In this document: positions 20,037-29,328 of the stretch, one piece after another
Position numbering within the stretch: the first letter of the stretch is position 1
Layout of the letters: the number at the start of each line of letters is the position of its first letter
Assembly: GCF_004924335.1 (NCBI RefSeq)
Contig: NZ_CP024633.1
Coordinates: forward strand, 2,976,001 to 3,040,000
Direction of reading: 5' to 3'
Origin: Mycobacteroides salmoniphilum
GTDB lineage: Bacteria > Actinomycetota > Actinomycetes > Mycobacteriales > Mycobacteriaceae
DNA: 64,000 nucleotides
Position numbers and translations under genes: made by a program
Notes under the pieces: generated by a model
What the model saw: the letters and a program-made list of their open reading frames with translations, nothing else
Databases searched by the model: none
What the model was told of the DNA's origin: nothing

Positions 20037-21158
20037 CTAGCGCTCGGACGCCGCCAATTGGCCGCATGCGGCGGCAATCTCCCGACCACGGGTATCACGC
20101 ACCGTGCAGGAGACTCCCTGCTCGCGCACGCGACGCACAAACTCCCGCTCGACGGGCTTCGGGCTGGCATCCCATTGACTGCCCGGCGTCGGGTTCAGTG
20201 GAATCAGATTGACATGAACCAACTGGCCCAACGCTTTTCGCAGTTTCTTGGCCAGCAGGTCGGCACGCCACGGCTGGTCGTTCACATCGCGGATAAGCGC
20301 GTACTCAATGGACACCCGCCGTCCGGTGACATCGGCGAAGTAGCGCGCGGCATCGAGCACCTCGCCGATCGACCACCGGGTGTTGACCGGCACCAGGGTG
20401 TCGCGCAGCTCGTCATCCGGGCAGTGCAGCGACACCGCGAGCGTGACCCCCAACCCCTCGTCGGCAAGTTTGCGAATGGCCGGTGCCAGTCCCACGGTCG
20501 ACACCGTGACACCGCGCTGCGATATGCCGAAACCGTCGGGGGGCGGCGCGGTGATCTTGCGCAGCACCGTGAGCACCCGGCTGTAGTTGGCCAGGGGCTC
20601 ACCCATACCCATAAAGACGATGTTCGACAACCGGCCGGGCCCGCCCGGCAGCTCGCCGTCGCGCAATGATGCCGCGGCGTCACGGACCTGTTCCAAAATC
20701 TCGGCGGCCGACAGGTTGCGCGTGAGTCCGCCCTGACCGGTGGCGCAGAACGGGCAGGCCATACCGCACCCGGCCTGAGAAGAGATGCACAGTGTGTTGC
20801 GGTCCGAATAGCGCATGAGCACAGACTCGACGGTGCTGCCGTCATGTAAGCGCCACAAGGTCTTTCGAGTGTCGCCGGAATCACAGGCCACCTGGCGCAG
20901 CGGGTTGAGCAGTGGGGGAAACAGCTCCGCACCGACACCCTCGCGCGCACCCGCCGGCAGGTCCGTCATCGCCGCCGGGTCGCCCACCAGCCGTCCGTAG
21001 TACTGGTTCGCGATCTGCTTGGCACGAAACGCCGGAAGCCCCAGGGCCAACACAGCGTCACGACAATCGGCAGCGGTCATATCGGCCAGGTGGCGCGGCG
21101 GCATGGCCCGACGCGGAGCGTCGAACACCAGCGGTAGGGACCCTTTGTCAGCAGACAT
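20037..21158 (-). CDS. rlmN: Dual-specificity RNA methyltransferase RlmN
   Basis: RlmN is a radical-SAM enzyme that methylates C2 of A2503 in 23S rRNA and of A37 in some tRNAs. The 373-residue sequence has the cluster motif CGMACPFC within [15 protein letters not shown], followed by the SAM-binding [11 protein letters not shown] and the conserved [14 protein letters not shown] cysteine in [11 protein letters not shown] near the C-terminus is the expected methyl-carrier residue. The gene is convergent with the DUF2631 gene. Confidence 0.95.
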   Translation of the reverse strand: MSADKGSLPLVFDAPRRAMPPRHLADMTAADCRDAVLALGLPAFRAKQIANQYYGRLVGDPAAMTDLPAGAREGVGAELFPPLLNPLRQVACDSGDTRKTLWRLHDGSTVESVLMRYSDRNTLCISSQAGCGMACPFCATGQGGLTRNLSAAEILEQVRDAAASLRDGELPGGPGRLSNIVFMGMGEPLANYSRVLTVLRKITAPPPDGFGISQRGVTVSTVGLAPAIRKLADEGLGVTLAVSLHCPDDELRDTLVPVNTRWSIGEVLDAARYFADVTGRRVSIEYALIRDVNDQPWRADLLAKKLRKALGQLVHVNLIPLNPTPGSQWDASPKPVEREFVRRVREQGVSCTVRDTRGREIAAACGQLAASER

Positions 21159-21184
21159 AACCCACTCAGTATCCCAGGCCCGCG

Positions 21185-21781
21185 CTAGTTCCCCGAACCA
21201 GAACGTGCCCGCACATGCATCCGCTCCCCTTGCGGGCCGAAAATATGCAACACCTCGACGGGCTTATCGGTCGGATTTCCGAACCAATGCGGGATATGCG
21301 TATCGAACTCGGCGGCCTCGCCGGCGGGCAGGATCAGGTCCAGCTCGCCGAGCAGCAAACGGACTTTCCCGGAAAGCACATACATCCACTCATAGCCGTC
21401 ATGGACCTTCAGGTTCGGTTCCCCCTTCGGCGAATGCGGCGGGATGATCTGCTTGTAGCACTGCACTCCGCCGGGTCGCCGTGACAGCGGCAGGTACACC
21501 GATCCGTGCCGCGTGAACGGTTTGGGATGGATGCGCGGGTCCCCCGTGGCGGGCGCATTCACCAGCTCGTCGAGCGGCACCTGGTGTGCCTCGGCCAGAA
21601 GCAGAAGAAGCTCCAGGGTGGGTCGGCGCTGACCGGATTCCAGGCGAGACAACGTGCTTTCGGAAATACCCGTCGTCTCGGACAACTGCGCCAGGGTGAC
21701 CTGACGATGCAGGCGCAAGGCCCGTAGCCGCGGCCCCAGGGCATCGAGCACGGCCTCCAACCGCTGATTCTGATCGTCCAT
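21185..21781 (-). CDS. XRE-family regulator with C-terminal cupin
   Basis: The 198-residue protein has an N-terminal helix-turn-helix of the Cro/C1 type ([20 protein letters not shown]) and a C-terminal cupin barrel with conserved [19 protein letters not shown] and [12 protein letters not shown]-cupin proteins sense small molecules and usually repress neighbouring genes. Start ATG 21781 is chosen because upstream codons run into the intergenic region. It is divergent from the flavoprotein/methyltransferase pair 79 bp away, the most likely target. Confidence 0.88.
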   Translation of the reverse strand: MDDQNQRLEAVLDALGPRLRALRLHRQVTLAQLSETTGISESTLSRLESGQRRPTLELLLLLAEAHQVPLDELVNAPATGDPRIHPKPFTRHGSVYLPLSRRPGGVQCYKQIIPPHSPKGEPNLKVHDGYEWMYVLSGKVRLLLGELDLILPAGEAAEFDTHIPHWFGNPTDKPVEVLHIFGPQGERMHVRARSGSGN

Positions 21782-21860
21782 ACCGACCATAGTGACAACC
21801 AAATTGCTACTTTGGCAAGAAAGCTTGCGCTTTTCGCAGGGTCGCCCCAATAGTGGTGTC

Positions 21861-22811
21861 ATGAACAAACTCTGGGATGTAGCCATCATCGGTGGCGGTG
21901 CCGCGGGCCTATCGGCGGCGATCACCCTCTCTCGATCTCGGCGGTCGGTCGTCGTCATAGACGATCACCACCCGCGTAACGCGCCGGCGGATCGGGTTCA
22001 CAACTACCTCGGGCGCGAGTCGACGCCTCCGGCCGAGCTGTTCGGCATCGGGCGCGGTGAAGCCGCGCACTACGGCGCGACCTTCCGTGACGCGCGTGTC
22101 ACGTCGGTAACTCACGCGGACAAGCATTTCGACGTGGCGGTCGATGTGCCAGACAGCACGACCTCGACGATTCATGCCCGCCGGGTCCTGGTGGCCACGG
22201 GAGCAGTGGATGAACTACCCGACGTCGAGGGACTGGCGGAGCGCTGGGGCCGTGACGTGCTGCACTGTGCCTACTGCCACGGTTGGGAAGTGCGCGATCG
22301 CACCATTGTGGTGCTAGGCACCGGCCCCCTGGCTGTGCACCATGCCCTCATCTTCCGTCAGCTCAGCGATAACGTCACCCTGGTGCGACACAACGATTTT
22401 CCGCTTTCACCCGATGATGCGGCACAGCTGGTCCGCCGGGACATCGGCGTCGTCGACGGACCGGTGACACGACTGCAGATCACCAAGGACGCACTGACCG
22501 GGGTGGAGCTGGAAACCGGCGCCACGGTGCCGTGTGATGCGTTGGTCGTCGCGACGGTGGTGTCGGCGCGCATCGACATGCTTGCGCCGTCGCGACTGAC
22601 GGCGCAGGAGATGCGGCTCGGGGACCACCTACTGGGGACGTACCTGCCGGTCACCAGGGGTGCCACCGCAGTGCCGGGGATCTACGCCGCAGGGAACGTC
22701 ACCGATATCAAGGCGCAGGTCATCACCGCGGCGGCGGCCGGAACCGAGGTCGCCGCCATCATCAACGCCGACCTCGCGGTCGCCGACGCTCAGGAGCTAC
22801 AACATGTGTGA
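21861..22811 (+). CDS. Thioredoxin-reductase-like FAD oxidoreductase with CxxC
   Basis: The 316-residue flavoprotein has an N-terminal FAD site IIGGGAAGLSAAITL, a redox pair in HCAYCHGWEVRD, an NAD(P) site VVLGTGPLAVHH and a closing AAGNVTD motif. The CxYCHGWE form of the CxxC differs from the CATCDG of true thioredoxin reductases. As far as I recall it resembles the dithiol oxidase group that includes HlmI, GliT and DepH. The gene overlaps the next, a methyltransferase, by 8 bp and is divergent from an XRE-cupin regulator. Confidence 0.82.
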   Translation: MNKLWDVAIIGGGAAGLSAAITLSRSRRSVVVIDDHHPRNAPADRVHNYLGRESTPPAELFGIGRGEAAHYGATFRDARVTSVTHADKHFDVAVDVPDSTTSTIHARRVLVATGAVDELPDVEGLAERWGRDVLHCAYCHGWEVRDRTIVVLGTGPLAVHHALIFRQLSDNVTLVRHNDFPLSPDDAAQLVRRDIGVVDGPVTRLQITKDALTGVELETGATVPCDALVVATVVSARIDMLAPSRLTAQEMRLGDHLLGTYLPVTRGATAVPGIYAAGNVTDIKAQVITAAAAGTEVAAIINADLAVADAQELQHV

Positions 22812-23457
22812 TCACCACAACCCGCCCTCCGACGAGAAATCGTGGGATGAGTTCTACCGGTCGCACGACGCGCTATGGAGTGGCAATGCTAATCCGCAAC
22901 TGGTGAAAGAGATTTCGACATTGCCGCCACGCACCGCACTCGATGCCGGTTGCGGCGAGGGCGGTGACGCGATTTGGCTGGCCCAGAAGGGTTGGCAGGT
23001 CACCGGAATGGATTTCGCGGAGACCGCCCTGCGCCGTGCCGCTGACAATGCCACCCGGGCAGACCCCGAGCTCGCCACCAGGATCACCTGGATGCAAGCC
23101 GACCTAACCGCCTGGCAGCCGAGTCGTCGATTCGATTTGGTGACATCACATTTCATGCATCTGCCGACAAAGCTTCGCGAGCCCGTGTTCACGGCACTGG
23201 CCGCAGCGGTGGCCCCGGGGGGCACCTTGCTGATCGTCGGGCACCATCCCTCGGACATGCAAGCGGCGATCGGGCGGCCGGACCTGCCCGACTGGTACTT
23301 CACCGCCGAGGATATCGCCGATGCCCTCGACCCGAACCAGTGGAACGTCGTCGTCGCCGAGTCGCGCAATCGCACCTTCACGCGGGACGACGAAGAGTTC
23401 GATATCGCCGATACGGTGCTGCGTGCCGAGCGCAAGCCAGCCGGGGAATCTACCTAG
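22804..23457 (+). CDS. Class I SAM-dependent methyltransferase
   Basis: The 217-residue protein has the SAM-binding motif I ALDAGCGEGGDAIWLA, an acidic motif II GMDFAETALRRA and motif III-like WMQADLTAW. Its layout with WDEFYRSHDALWSGNANPQLV at the start is typical of the thiol/tellurite (TehB, TPMT-like) methyltransferase branch. It overlaps the upstream flavoprotein by 8 bp, suggesting coupled translation and a shared pathway. The stop overlaps the LysR gene stop by 4 bp. The substrate is unknown; a small thiol is possible. Confidence 0.82.
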   Translation: MCDHHNPPSDEKSWDEFYRSHDALWSGNANPQLVKEISTLPPRTALDAGCGEGGDAIWLAQKGWQVTGMDFAETALRRAADNATRADPELATRITWMQADLTAWQPSRRFDLVTSHFMHLPTKLREPVFTALAAAVAPGGTLLIVGHHPSDMQAAIGRPDLPDWYFTAEDIADALDPNQWNVVVAESRNRTFTRDDEEFDIADTVLRAERKPAGEST

Positions 23458-24320
23458 GCGATAGCCGCGGATTCTCCCGAAAGAGATTCGCGCGCAGCCC
23501 CTTCCACGGCCGCATACACAGCGGGGTCGAGCCCGCGGCGACCGACGACCGATAGCGTCGCCAGGTTCGCCGCGGGCATGGACTCCACCGGAGCGATGCC
23601 GTCGGGCAGCCACCCGATGATGGGCAGCAGCGCCATTCCCAGACCCGATCGCAAGCCCGCGTACAGCCCCGACAAATCCGGCGATTCACCGACAATCTGG
23701 TACTGACGGCCCAGTGTGTGCAGCGCGCTGAACATGGGTGAGCGCAAGGTACACGGTTCGGTGAAGGTCATGACCTGCAGAGGCTCAGCGGAACTCGCCT
23801 TGTAGCCACGGGCCGCCACCCACTGCAGGCGAACCGTGCCCACCGCGTTGGCACGATCCAGGCCCGACCCGTCGAGAATGACGGCCAGGTCCATGCTCCC
23901 CCGATCGACGGATTCGGCGAGATAGACATTGCGATCGAACCGCACCCGTACCGACCAATCCGGGAGATGACTACGCAGTGCCGTGGTGATGCTCGGCAGT
24001 ATCAAGTCCGCGCCATGCTCGGTGACCCCGAGAATCACCATGCGCTCCTGGCCGGCCACCAGATCGTCTACCGCGTCATCATGCGCGGCGAGGATGCGCC
24101 GGGCATGCGCCAGCAGCTGCGCACCCTTATCGGTGAACACCACGCCGCGCCCCGCACGCCGGACCACCGGCTCCCCGATCGCGACCTCGAGCTTGCGCAC
24201 ATGTTGACTCACCGCGGATTGGGTCAGATGCAGCACGGCCGCGGCCCGATGGAATCCCCCGCAGTCCGCGACCGCGACCAGTGACCGCAGCGGCGCGATA
24301 TCGAGCGTCGAACTCGCCAT
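23454..24320 (-). CDS. LysR-family transcriptional regulator
   Basis: The 288-residue protein has a LysR winged helix-turn-helix at the N-terminus (AAAVLHLTQSAVSQHVRKLE) and an effector-binding domain typical of the family. It is divergent from an EamA-family transporter gene. The intergenic DNA has two inverted repeats, one close to its own start. LysR proteins usually bind such shared regions and regulate both themselves and the divergent gene. Confidence 0.9.
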   Translation of the reverse strand: MASSTLDIAPLRSLVAVADCGGFHRAAAVLHLTQSAVSQHVRKLEVAIGEPVVRRAGRGVVFTDKGAQLLAHARRILAAHDDAVDDLVAGQERMVILGVTEHGADLILPSITTALRSHLPDWSVRVRFDRNVYLAESVDRGSMDLAVILDGSGLDRANAVGTVRLQWVAARGYKASSAEPLQVMTFTEPCTLRSPMFSALHTLGRQYQIVGESPDLSGLYAGLRSGLGMALLPIIGWLPDGIAPVESMPAANLATLSVVGRRGLDPAVYAAVEGAARESLSGESAAIA

Positions 24321-24342
24321 ATCGCCACCGTAGTCCGATCAC

Positions 24343-24359
24343 AATATTTGATCAATATT
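24343..24359. promoter_or_regulatory. Putative LysR binding site
   Basis: AATATT arms separated by TGATC lie 23 bp upstream of the LysR start. The AT-rich inverted repeat stands out in GC-rich surroundings and fits the family T-N11-A pattern. Binding is an inference. Confidence 0.45.
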
Positions 24360-24417
24360 TCCTCAGGTGCGCGTGAGGCACTGTGCTGGCACGCACTTTG
24401 AACATCAATCGATCACG

Positions 24418-24443
24418 ATTACTGATTGATTCTGATCAGTAAT
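24418..24443. promoter_or_regulatory. Inverted repeat upstream of the EamA transporter gene
   Basis: The arms ATTACTGAT and ATCAGTAAT are perfect complements separated by 8 bp. The repeat ends 34 bp before the transporter start. Together with the site at 24343 it may bracket the divergent promoters for LysR control. Confidence 0.5.
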
Positions 24444-24477
24444 TATCGTTGGACATCAACTGCCCGGACCGGCAACG

Positions 24478-25422
24478 ATGGCTGTCATGCAGAAGATGCC
24501 GGCGTCGTATGCGGTCGCACTGACATTTCTGTACGCACTCGGGTACCCGATTGGCGCGCTCTCGGTATCGGCCATGACACCCATGCTGGTCCTGGTCGCC
24601 CGGTTCACCCTCGCCGGAGCAATCCTTGCCATCTGGGCGCTCTTCGCGAAGGCCGCCTGGCCGACGGGCCGCAAGCTCGGCCACGTCATCGTTACCGGGC
24701 TGCTGATGCAGGCCGTGCAGTTCTGCGCGCTGTACGAGGCGCTCGAACACGGGGCTCCTGCCGTCCTGGGCGCCGTCGTCATCTCCATGAATCCCGTGGT
24801 CACTGCCGTGTTGGCTGCCCTGTTCCTGAATGAACGCCTCAATGGTTGGCGGATTGTCGCCCTTGGCCTGGGAGTGCTGGCGGTGTTGGCCGCATGCGCC
24901 AATCGACTGCTCGCCACGGGCGGTATTGACACCGTGCTGGTGCTGCTTCTGGTCGCGTTGTTGGGCCTGGCCGCGGGCGGGGTGTATCAGCAGCGCTTCT
25001 GTGCCGATGTCGACTTCCGGGTCAACAGCGCCATCCAGAATCTCGCCGGGCTGCTGCCCGCCGGGGCGTTGGCGTTACTGACGCCCAGTGCCGTGCACGA
25101 CCCCTGGAAGGCCGCGGGAGCCGTCGCGGCGGTGGTGCTGTTCAACGCCACCCTGTGCACCTCGCTCTATGTTCGGTCGGTCAGCACGTTCGGCGCGGCA
25201 GCAGTGGCCATGCTGTTCTGCGTCATCCCCGCGGTGGCGGGGCTGTTGTCCTGGATCCTGCTGGGCCAGCGCGTGGATATCGGCATGGGAATCGGCTTGG
25301 TGATCGGCGCGCTGGCCTGCTGGCTCAACGCGCGGGCAAGCCGACCCGCTCAGGCTCGCGAGAAGTCCGCAATCGAGGTGGTGGCCGCCGCGCCTACCCA
25401 TCAGCCGGTGGCGGCCAGCTAG
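24478..25422 (+). CDS. EamA/DMT-family exporter
   Basis: The 314-residue protein consists of about ten hydrophobic helices in two EamA repeats, for example VALTFLYALGYPIGALSVSAMTPMLVL and AVAMLFCVIPAVAGLLSWILL. Members export amino acids, nucleobases or drugs; the substrate is unknown. It faces a LysR regulator, a common arrangement in which the regulator senses the exported compound. A short hydrophilic tail follows the last helix. Confidence 0.85.
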   Translation: MAVMQKMPASYAVALTFLYALGYPIGALSVSAMTPMLVLVARFTLAGAILAIWALFAKAAWPTGRKLGHVIVTGLLMQAVQFCALYEALEHGAPAVLGAVVISMNPVVTAVLAALFLNERLNGWRIVALGLGVLAVLAACANRLLATGGIDTVLVLLLVALLGLAAGGVYQQRFCADVDFRVNSAIQNLAGLLPAGALALLTPSAVHDPWKAAGAVAAVVLFNATLCTSLYVRSVSTFGAAAVAMLFCVIPAVAGLLSWILLGQRVDIGMGIGLVIGALACWLNARASRPAQAREKSAIEVVAAAPTHQPVAAS

Positions 25423-25431
25423 CCTGGCTGC

Positions 25432-26136
25432 ATGCGTGCCCTGTTGCTCGGTGGTCTGACCATGCTGGGAGCGCTGCTCCTGGTCACCGGATGCTCGAAG
25501 GGAGCATCGGTCTCTCCGACCACTCCCTCATCGAGTACTCCGCCATCAAGCAGCACCACAAGCAAGGCTCCCGCCTCGACCACCACCAAGACTCCCATCG
25601 AACTGCCAGAGCCCGCCGCCGGTGCGCCATACGACGCTGTGGCGCAGTGGATTTCCCAGGGAGCCCCGGTGGACGCCGCCAACTTTCACTCGGCCACCAG
25701 CCAGGACGGACAGAAGACCGACCTCGGTGGCAATGTCGCGTTCAAGACTCCGTCGGGCAAGACGCGATGCATGACGAGCAATATCGAGCCGGATACGCTG
25801 TCTTGCCTGGTCAACCTCGCAAATCCGCCGAAACGGCCCGCCGATACCGAGGGCAACTGGGTCGGCGGATGGACCGATTTCACTGGCCACCAGGTCACGG
25901 TGGGCGGATTGCACGGCGACCCGGGCCCGTTCCAGAGCGGTGACGGAAACCCGCTGGACTACGGCGGCCGCCTGACGTTCGGAGATTTCGGTTGCCGCAG
26001 TGAGACGTCCGGATTGTTCTGCGAGAACACCAAGACACGATCCGCCATTCGGATCAGCGACGCCGGGATTGAACCATTCGGTTGCCTGAAAGAGGTCACC
26101 CCGACCGACGGCAGTGGTCGGGAATTCAGCTGCTAG
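25432..26136 (+). CDS. Lipoprotein with Ser/Thr-rich stalk
   Basis: The 234-residue precursor has a leader ending LVTGC, a clear lipobox, followed by a stalk of Ser, Thr and Pro (about residues 25-60) and a globular part with several cysteines (KTRCMTSN, LSCLVN, FGCRSE, LFCEN, FGCLKE, EFSC), likely disulfide-bonded outside the cell. It begins 9 bp after the exporter gene and ends in a 4-bp stop overlap with the convergent ASCH gene. I do not recognise a functional family. Confidence 0.75.
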   Translation: MRALLLGGLTMLGALLLVTGCSKGASVSPTTPSSSTPPSSSTTSKAPASTTTKTPIELPEPAAGAPYDAVAQWISQGAPVDAANFHSATSQDGQKTDLGGNVAFKTPSGKTRCMTSNIEPDTLSCLVNLANPPKRPADTEGNWVGGWTDFTGHQVTVGGLHGDPGPFQSGDGNPLDYGGRLTFGDFGCRSETSGLFCENTKTRSAIRISDAGIEPFGCLKEVTPTDGSGREFSC

Positions 26137-26747
26137 TCCAGTACACGGGCTAGATACTCCGCACCGCGTGGCGAGAGCCGGTAGCCCACCGGCAGGCTCA
26201 GGGTCAGACCCAAGTTCTTGAGCTTGCGCACGTGCACCTTGAACGTCGCCACATCGGCCCAACACGAACAGGATTCGAGGTCTTTGGCCCGCACCTCCGG
26301 GCGCCGGGCTATCTCCCGCAGCACCTCACGGGTCCAGGGGCCCGCCGTGGCGCTGCGGTCCATCCGATCCAGTCGCGCGTCGATATCGGCAAGGTCGTCG
26401 GCCGAGAGCACCGCCGACGAGGCCAGCGCCGCACGTGGATCGGCCATCGCGATCTTGCGAAATACCAAGCGGTACAACGGGTCGGCTCCGCTCGCACCGA
26501 CATCGCTTCGCGCCGCCGCAGCCGAGGGATACCCGGCCAATAGGGCGTCGGCATCGTCGATATCCCGTGCGGTGATCTCGTCGATGGCATCAACCTCGAT
26601 GAAATCGAATTCGGTCATGGAACGAATGCGGTCCGAGCCGACACGGTAGCGGCCACCCACCTTCACCTGCGGGCGCTTCCAGCGCCGGTAGGCCACCGAG
26701 ATGGTGCCGTCGTGGATTCCGGCCCGCAGCCTCGGCTCGAAGAGCAT
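26133..26747 (-). CDS. ASCH-domain protein
   Basis: The 204-residue protein starts with MLFEPRLRAGIHDGTISVAYRRWKRPQVKVGGRYRVG in segments typical of the ASCH fold (RNA-binding or RNA-linked beta-barrel), then IEVDAIDEI. The C-terminal part FKVHVRKLKNLGLTLSLPVGYRLSPRGAEYL looks like a winged helix. The frame is open far upstream, but ATG 26747 overlaps the stop of the dienelactone hydrolase gene as TAATG, so I take it as the true start. Function is unknown. Confidence 0.72.
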   Translation of the reverse strand: MLFEPRLRAGIHDGTISVAYRRWKRPQVKVGGRYRVGSDRIRSMTEFDFIEVDAIDEITARDIDDADALLAGYPSAAAARSDVGASGADPLYRLVFRKIAMADPRAALASSAVLSADDLADIDARLDRMDRSATAGPWTREVLREIARRPEVRAKDLESCSCWADVATFKVHVRKLKNLGLTLSLPVGYRLSPRGAEYLARVLD

Positions 26748-27484
26748 TAGATGCCCAGGTGCGAACCGTAGAGCTCTTCGAGGGCTCGCCAGTGGCGCTC
26801 GGCCGCCGCCTTCTCGTAGGTGGCGTTGTCGGTGACTGCGAACCCGTGCTTGGCGGGATATGTCTCGATGGTGTGCCGCACCCCGGCATCGGTCAGCACC
26901 TGCGCCAGCAGCTGCTCCTGCGCGGGCGGGAAGGATGCGTCCTCTTCCGCGGCGGCGACCAGCACGACGCCGGTGATCATGTCGGCGATGTGGTGTGGAC
27001 TGTTGGGATCGTCGGCGTTGGCGAGATTGCCGCCGTGAAATGACGCCACCGCACCCACTCTGGGCGCGCGAGTCGCCGCTACCCGTAACGAGATCCGCCC
27101 TCCCATGCAATAGCCGGTCAGGCCCACCGTGTCGCCCGTCACCTCGGGCTGTTGGGCGAGGAACTCCAGGAAGGCACTCGCATCGGCATCGATCCGGGCA
27201 GGGGTAAGCGTCCCCATCGTCGCGAAGAGACGGCCGCGCTCTTCCGGGTCTGCAAATGCTGTCGCCAGATCGAATGGCTGCCAATCACCTTCGCGGTAGT
27301 AGACATCGGGCACCAGGGCCACGTATCCCAACGCCGCGAGCCGGTCCCCCATCTCCCGCATGACCTCACGGGCACCGCCGGCGTCGGGGTAGACAATGAC
27401 GGCGGATCCGGGCTTGTCCGGAACGTGCAGGGTTGCGGGGCATTGCCCGTCGGGCGTGGGGATCTGAACATCGCGGCGAGACAT
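26747..27484 (-). CDS. Dienelactone hydrolase family protein
   Basis: The 245-residue alpha/beta hydrolase has the dienelactone-hydrolase triad: Cys in GYCMGGRIS, Asp in AAEEDASF, and His in PAKHGFAV. Family members hydrolyse dienelactone in aromatic degradation or related esters and lactones; no degradation genes are nearby. The ATG at 27484 is chosen because it places the first strand DVQIPTPDG normally; 39 further codons are open upstream. It is translationally linked to the ASCH gene. Confidence 0.85.
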   Translation of the reverse strand: MSRRDVQIPTPDGQCPATLHVPDKPGSAVIVYPDAGGAREVMREMGDRLAALGYVALVPDVYYREGDWQPFDLATAFADPEERGRLFATMGTLTPARIDADASAFLEFLAQQPEVTGDTVGLTGYCMGGRISLRVAATRAPRVGAVASFHGGNLANADDPNSPHHIADMITGVVLVAAAEEDASFPPAQEQLLAQVLTDAGVRHTIETYPAKHGFAVTDNATYEKAAAERHWRALEELYGSHLGI

Positions 27485-27573
27485 GTTTCCATCAAACCAG
27501 CCACCAGGCTGAGCAACTAGCGCACTGATATCTTGGGCCTCACTATCATCCGTCAATGACCAGGGGGAATCTG

Positions 27574-28392
27574 ATGGCCTTCGCCAGCACGCTGTCCACA
27601 TCGTGGCAAATCTTCAAGACGTCCGCAAAGGTGCTCAGCTCCCGCAAGGAACTCGTCGTTTTCCCGATCCTGTCCGGGCTTACCGCATTGCTCGTGCTGA
27701 TCGGGATGATCACCCTCGGAGTCCTGCTCCTGCCCGCGACGACCGGAGATTCGGTACCGCCGCTCTTTTACCCTGTCTTCACCCTCGGGTACTTCGTGCT
27801 GATGTACATCACGACCTTCTGGCAGGCGGCGCTCATTTCGCAGGCGAACATCGCGTTGGAGGGTGGAGATCCGAGCGTGGCCGCGGGCATCTCGACGGCG
27901 GCCCAGCACGGCGGTCGTCTCCTGCCCTGGGTTCTCATCACCGGCGTCGTCTCCTGGATCATCAGCGCCATCGAGGAGCGGGTGCCGTTCGTCGGGCGAT
28001 TGCTCGACGTCGCGTGGCGTGTGGTCTCTTTCCAGGTGCTGCCCACGATCGTGCTGGAGAACCTCGGTGCCATCGACGCCATCAAGAAGACCAAGGAAAC
28101 ACTCAAGAACGCCTGGGGCCAGAACGTCGTCGGCGTTGTGGGGCTGAGCTTCTTCACCGCAATGTTGACGCTGCCCGGAGTCGGATTGGTCTACCTGGGG
28201 ATCGCGGCGAATGTGAGCGCTGTGACGGGTGTGTTCGCGGCGCTCGGTGTGCTGTGGATCCTGGCGGCGTCCATCATCGGGGCCGCGCTGACCGGGATTT
28301 TCCAGACCGCCCTGTATCGGTTCACGGTTGACGGCCAGGTGCCGGGACCGTTCGCCGGAGTGGACCTGCGTCAGGCACTCAAGACTCGCTAA
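27574..28392 (+). CDS. DUF6159-like membrane protein
   Basis: The 272-residue protein has about six transmembrane helices, including VVFPILSGLTALLVLIGMI, LGYFVLMYITTFW and FAALGVLWILAASIIGAAL. The start at 27574 is preferred over an ATG at 27556 because AGGGGGAA lies 5 nt before it. It is divergent from the dienelactone hydrolase gene and ends 47 bp from the cdsA stop. The family match to DUF6159 is tentative, and the role is unknown. Confidence 0.75.
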   Translation: MAFASTLSTSWQIFKTSAKVLSSRKELVVFPILSGLTALLVLIGMITLGVLLLPATTGDSVPPLFYPVFTLGYFVLMYITTFWQAALISQANIALEGGDPSVAAGISTAAQHGGRLLPWVLITGVVSWIISAIEERVPFVGRLLDVAWRVVSFQVLPTIVLENLGAIDAIKKTKETLKNAWGQNVVGVVGLSFFTAMLTLPGVGLVYLGIAANVSAVTGVFAALGVLWILAASIIGAALTGIFQTALYRFTVDGQVPGPFAGVDLRQALKTR

Positions 28393-28438
28393 ACGTCGTC
28401 TTCACCCTCGTGCTGGTACCGACGTGCCAGCGCGCGGC

Positions 28439-29317
28439 CTAGATAAACAGGGTCAACACAATCCAGGTGGCGACGGCCGAGGGCAGCAGGGAATCGAGCC
28501 GGTCCATGATGCCGCCGTGTCCCGGCAGCAGAGTGCCCATGTCCTTGATACCCAAGTCGCGCTTGACCTGGGACTCGACCAAGTCGCCGAGCGTTCCGGT
28601 GAGGACAAGCATGATGCCCAGGGCAACACCGACGAATGGGTGATGCCCGAGCAGGAATGTCACCGCAAGGGTCGACGCGGTCGTCCCCACCAGTAGGGAG
28701 CCTGCCAAGCCCTCCCAGGATTTCTTGGGACTGATCGCGGGCGCCATCGGATGCTTGCCGAACAAGACGCCCGCCGCGTAACCGCCGATATCGGAGAATG
28801 TGACACCGAGCATCAGACAGAACACCTGCTCCGCACCGTTTTCCGGGTAGACCAGCAGCGCGCCGAACGACGCGAACAGCGGGATCCACGCGGCAACGAA
28901 CACCGTGATGGCGACATCGCGCAAATAGTTCACCGGCTGCTCGTTCAAGCCGTGCCCAACCAGACGCCAGATCATGCAGACCACGACGGTGGCGCCAAAC
29001 GCACCAAGCGCACCGGCGGTGCCCCACGGCCACGTCAGCCAGATCATCGCCTGCCCGCCCAAGAACAGCGGGATGAACGGCACCGAGATATCGGCCTGGC
29101 GCAGCCGCTTGGTCACCTCCCACATCGCGATCCCGAGGAAGACCGAGATGATCCCGACCCAGATCTCCTTCTGGTACAGCAGCGCGAAAATGATCATGGC
29201 GGCGAGGACAACGCCGACGCCGATGGCGGCAGGCAGGTTGCGTCCGGCTCGGGACTTCGCCCCCGAAGGGGGCGCGTCGGGCGCCGGAGCGGCGTCGGTA
29301 TCTCCCATGGTCGTCAT
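28439..29317 (-). CDS. cdsA: Phosphatidate cytidylyltransferase (CdsA)
   Basis: CdsA makes CDP-diacylglycerol from phosphatidate and CTP, the precursor of phosphatidylinositol and cardiolipin. The 292-residue membrane protein begins with a hydrophilic stretch and has about eight helices. The signature runs SWEGLAGSLLVG and continues to GDLVESQVKRDLGIKD and HGGIMDRLDSLL near the C-terminus. It is 11 nt downstream of frr and completes the pyrH-frr-cdsA order that is conserved in bacteria. Confidence 0.95.
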   Translation of the reverse strand: MTTMGDTDAAPAPDAPPSGAKSRAGRNLPAAIGVGVVLAAMIIFALLYQKEIWVGIISVFLGIAMWEVTKRLRQADISVPFIPLFLGGQAMIWLTWPWGTAGALGAFGATVVVCMIWRLVGHGLNEQPVNYLRDVAITVFVAAWIPLFASFGALLVYPENGAEQVFCLMLGVTFSDIGGYAAGVLFGKHPMAPAISPKKSWEGLAGSLLVGTTASTLAVTFLLGHHPFVGVALGIMLVLTGTLGDLVESQVKRDLGIKDMGTLLPGHGGIMDRLDSLLPSAVATWIVLTLFI

Positions 29318-29328
29318 TACCGGGGCCC

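Noticed and set aside
26748..27284. N-terminal extension of the ASCH frame
   Set aside because: The upper part is out-of-frame noise over the dienelactone hydrolase gene, and the ATG at 26747 fits the TAATG junction.
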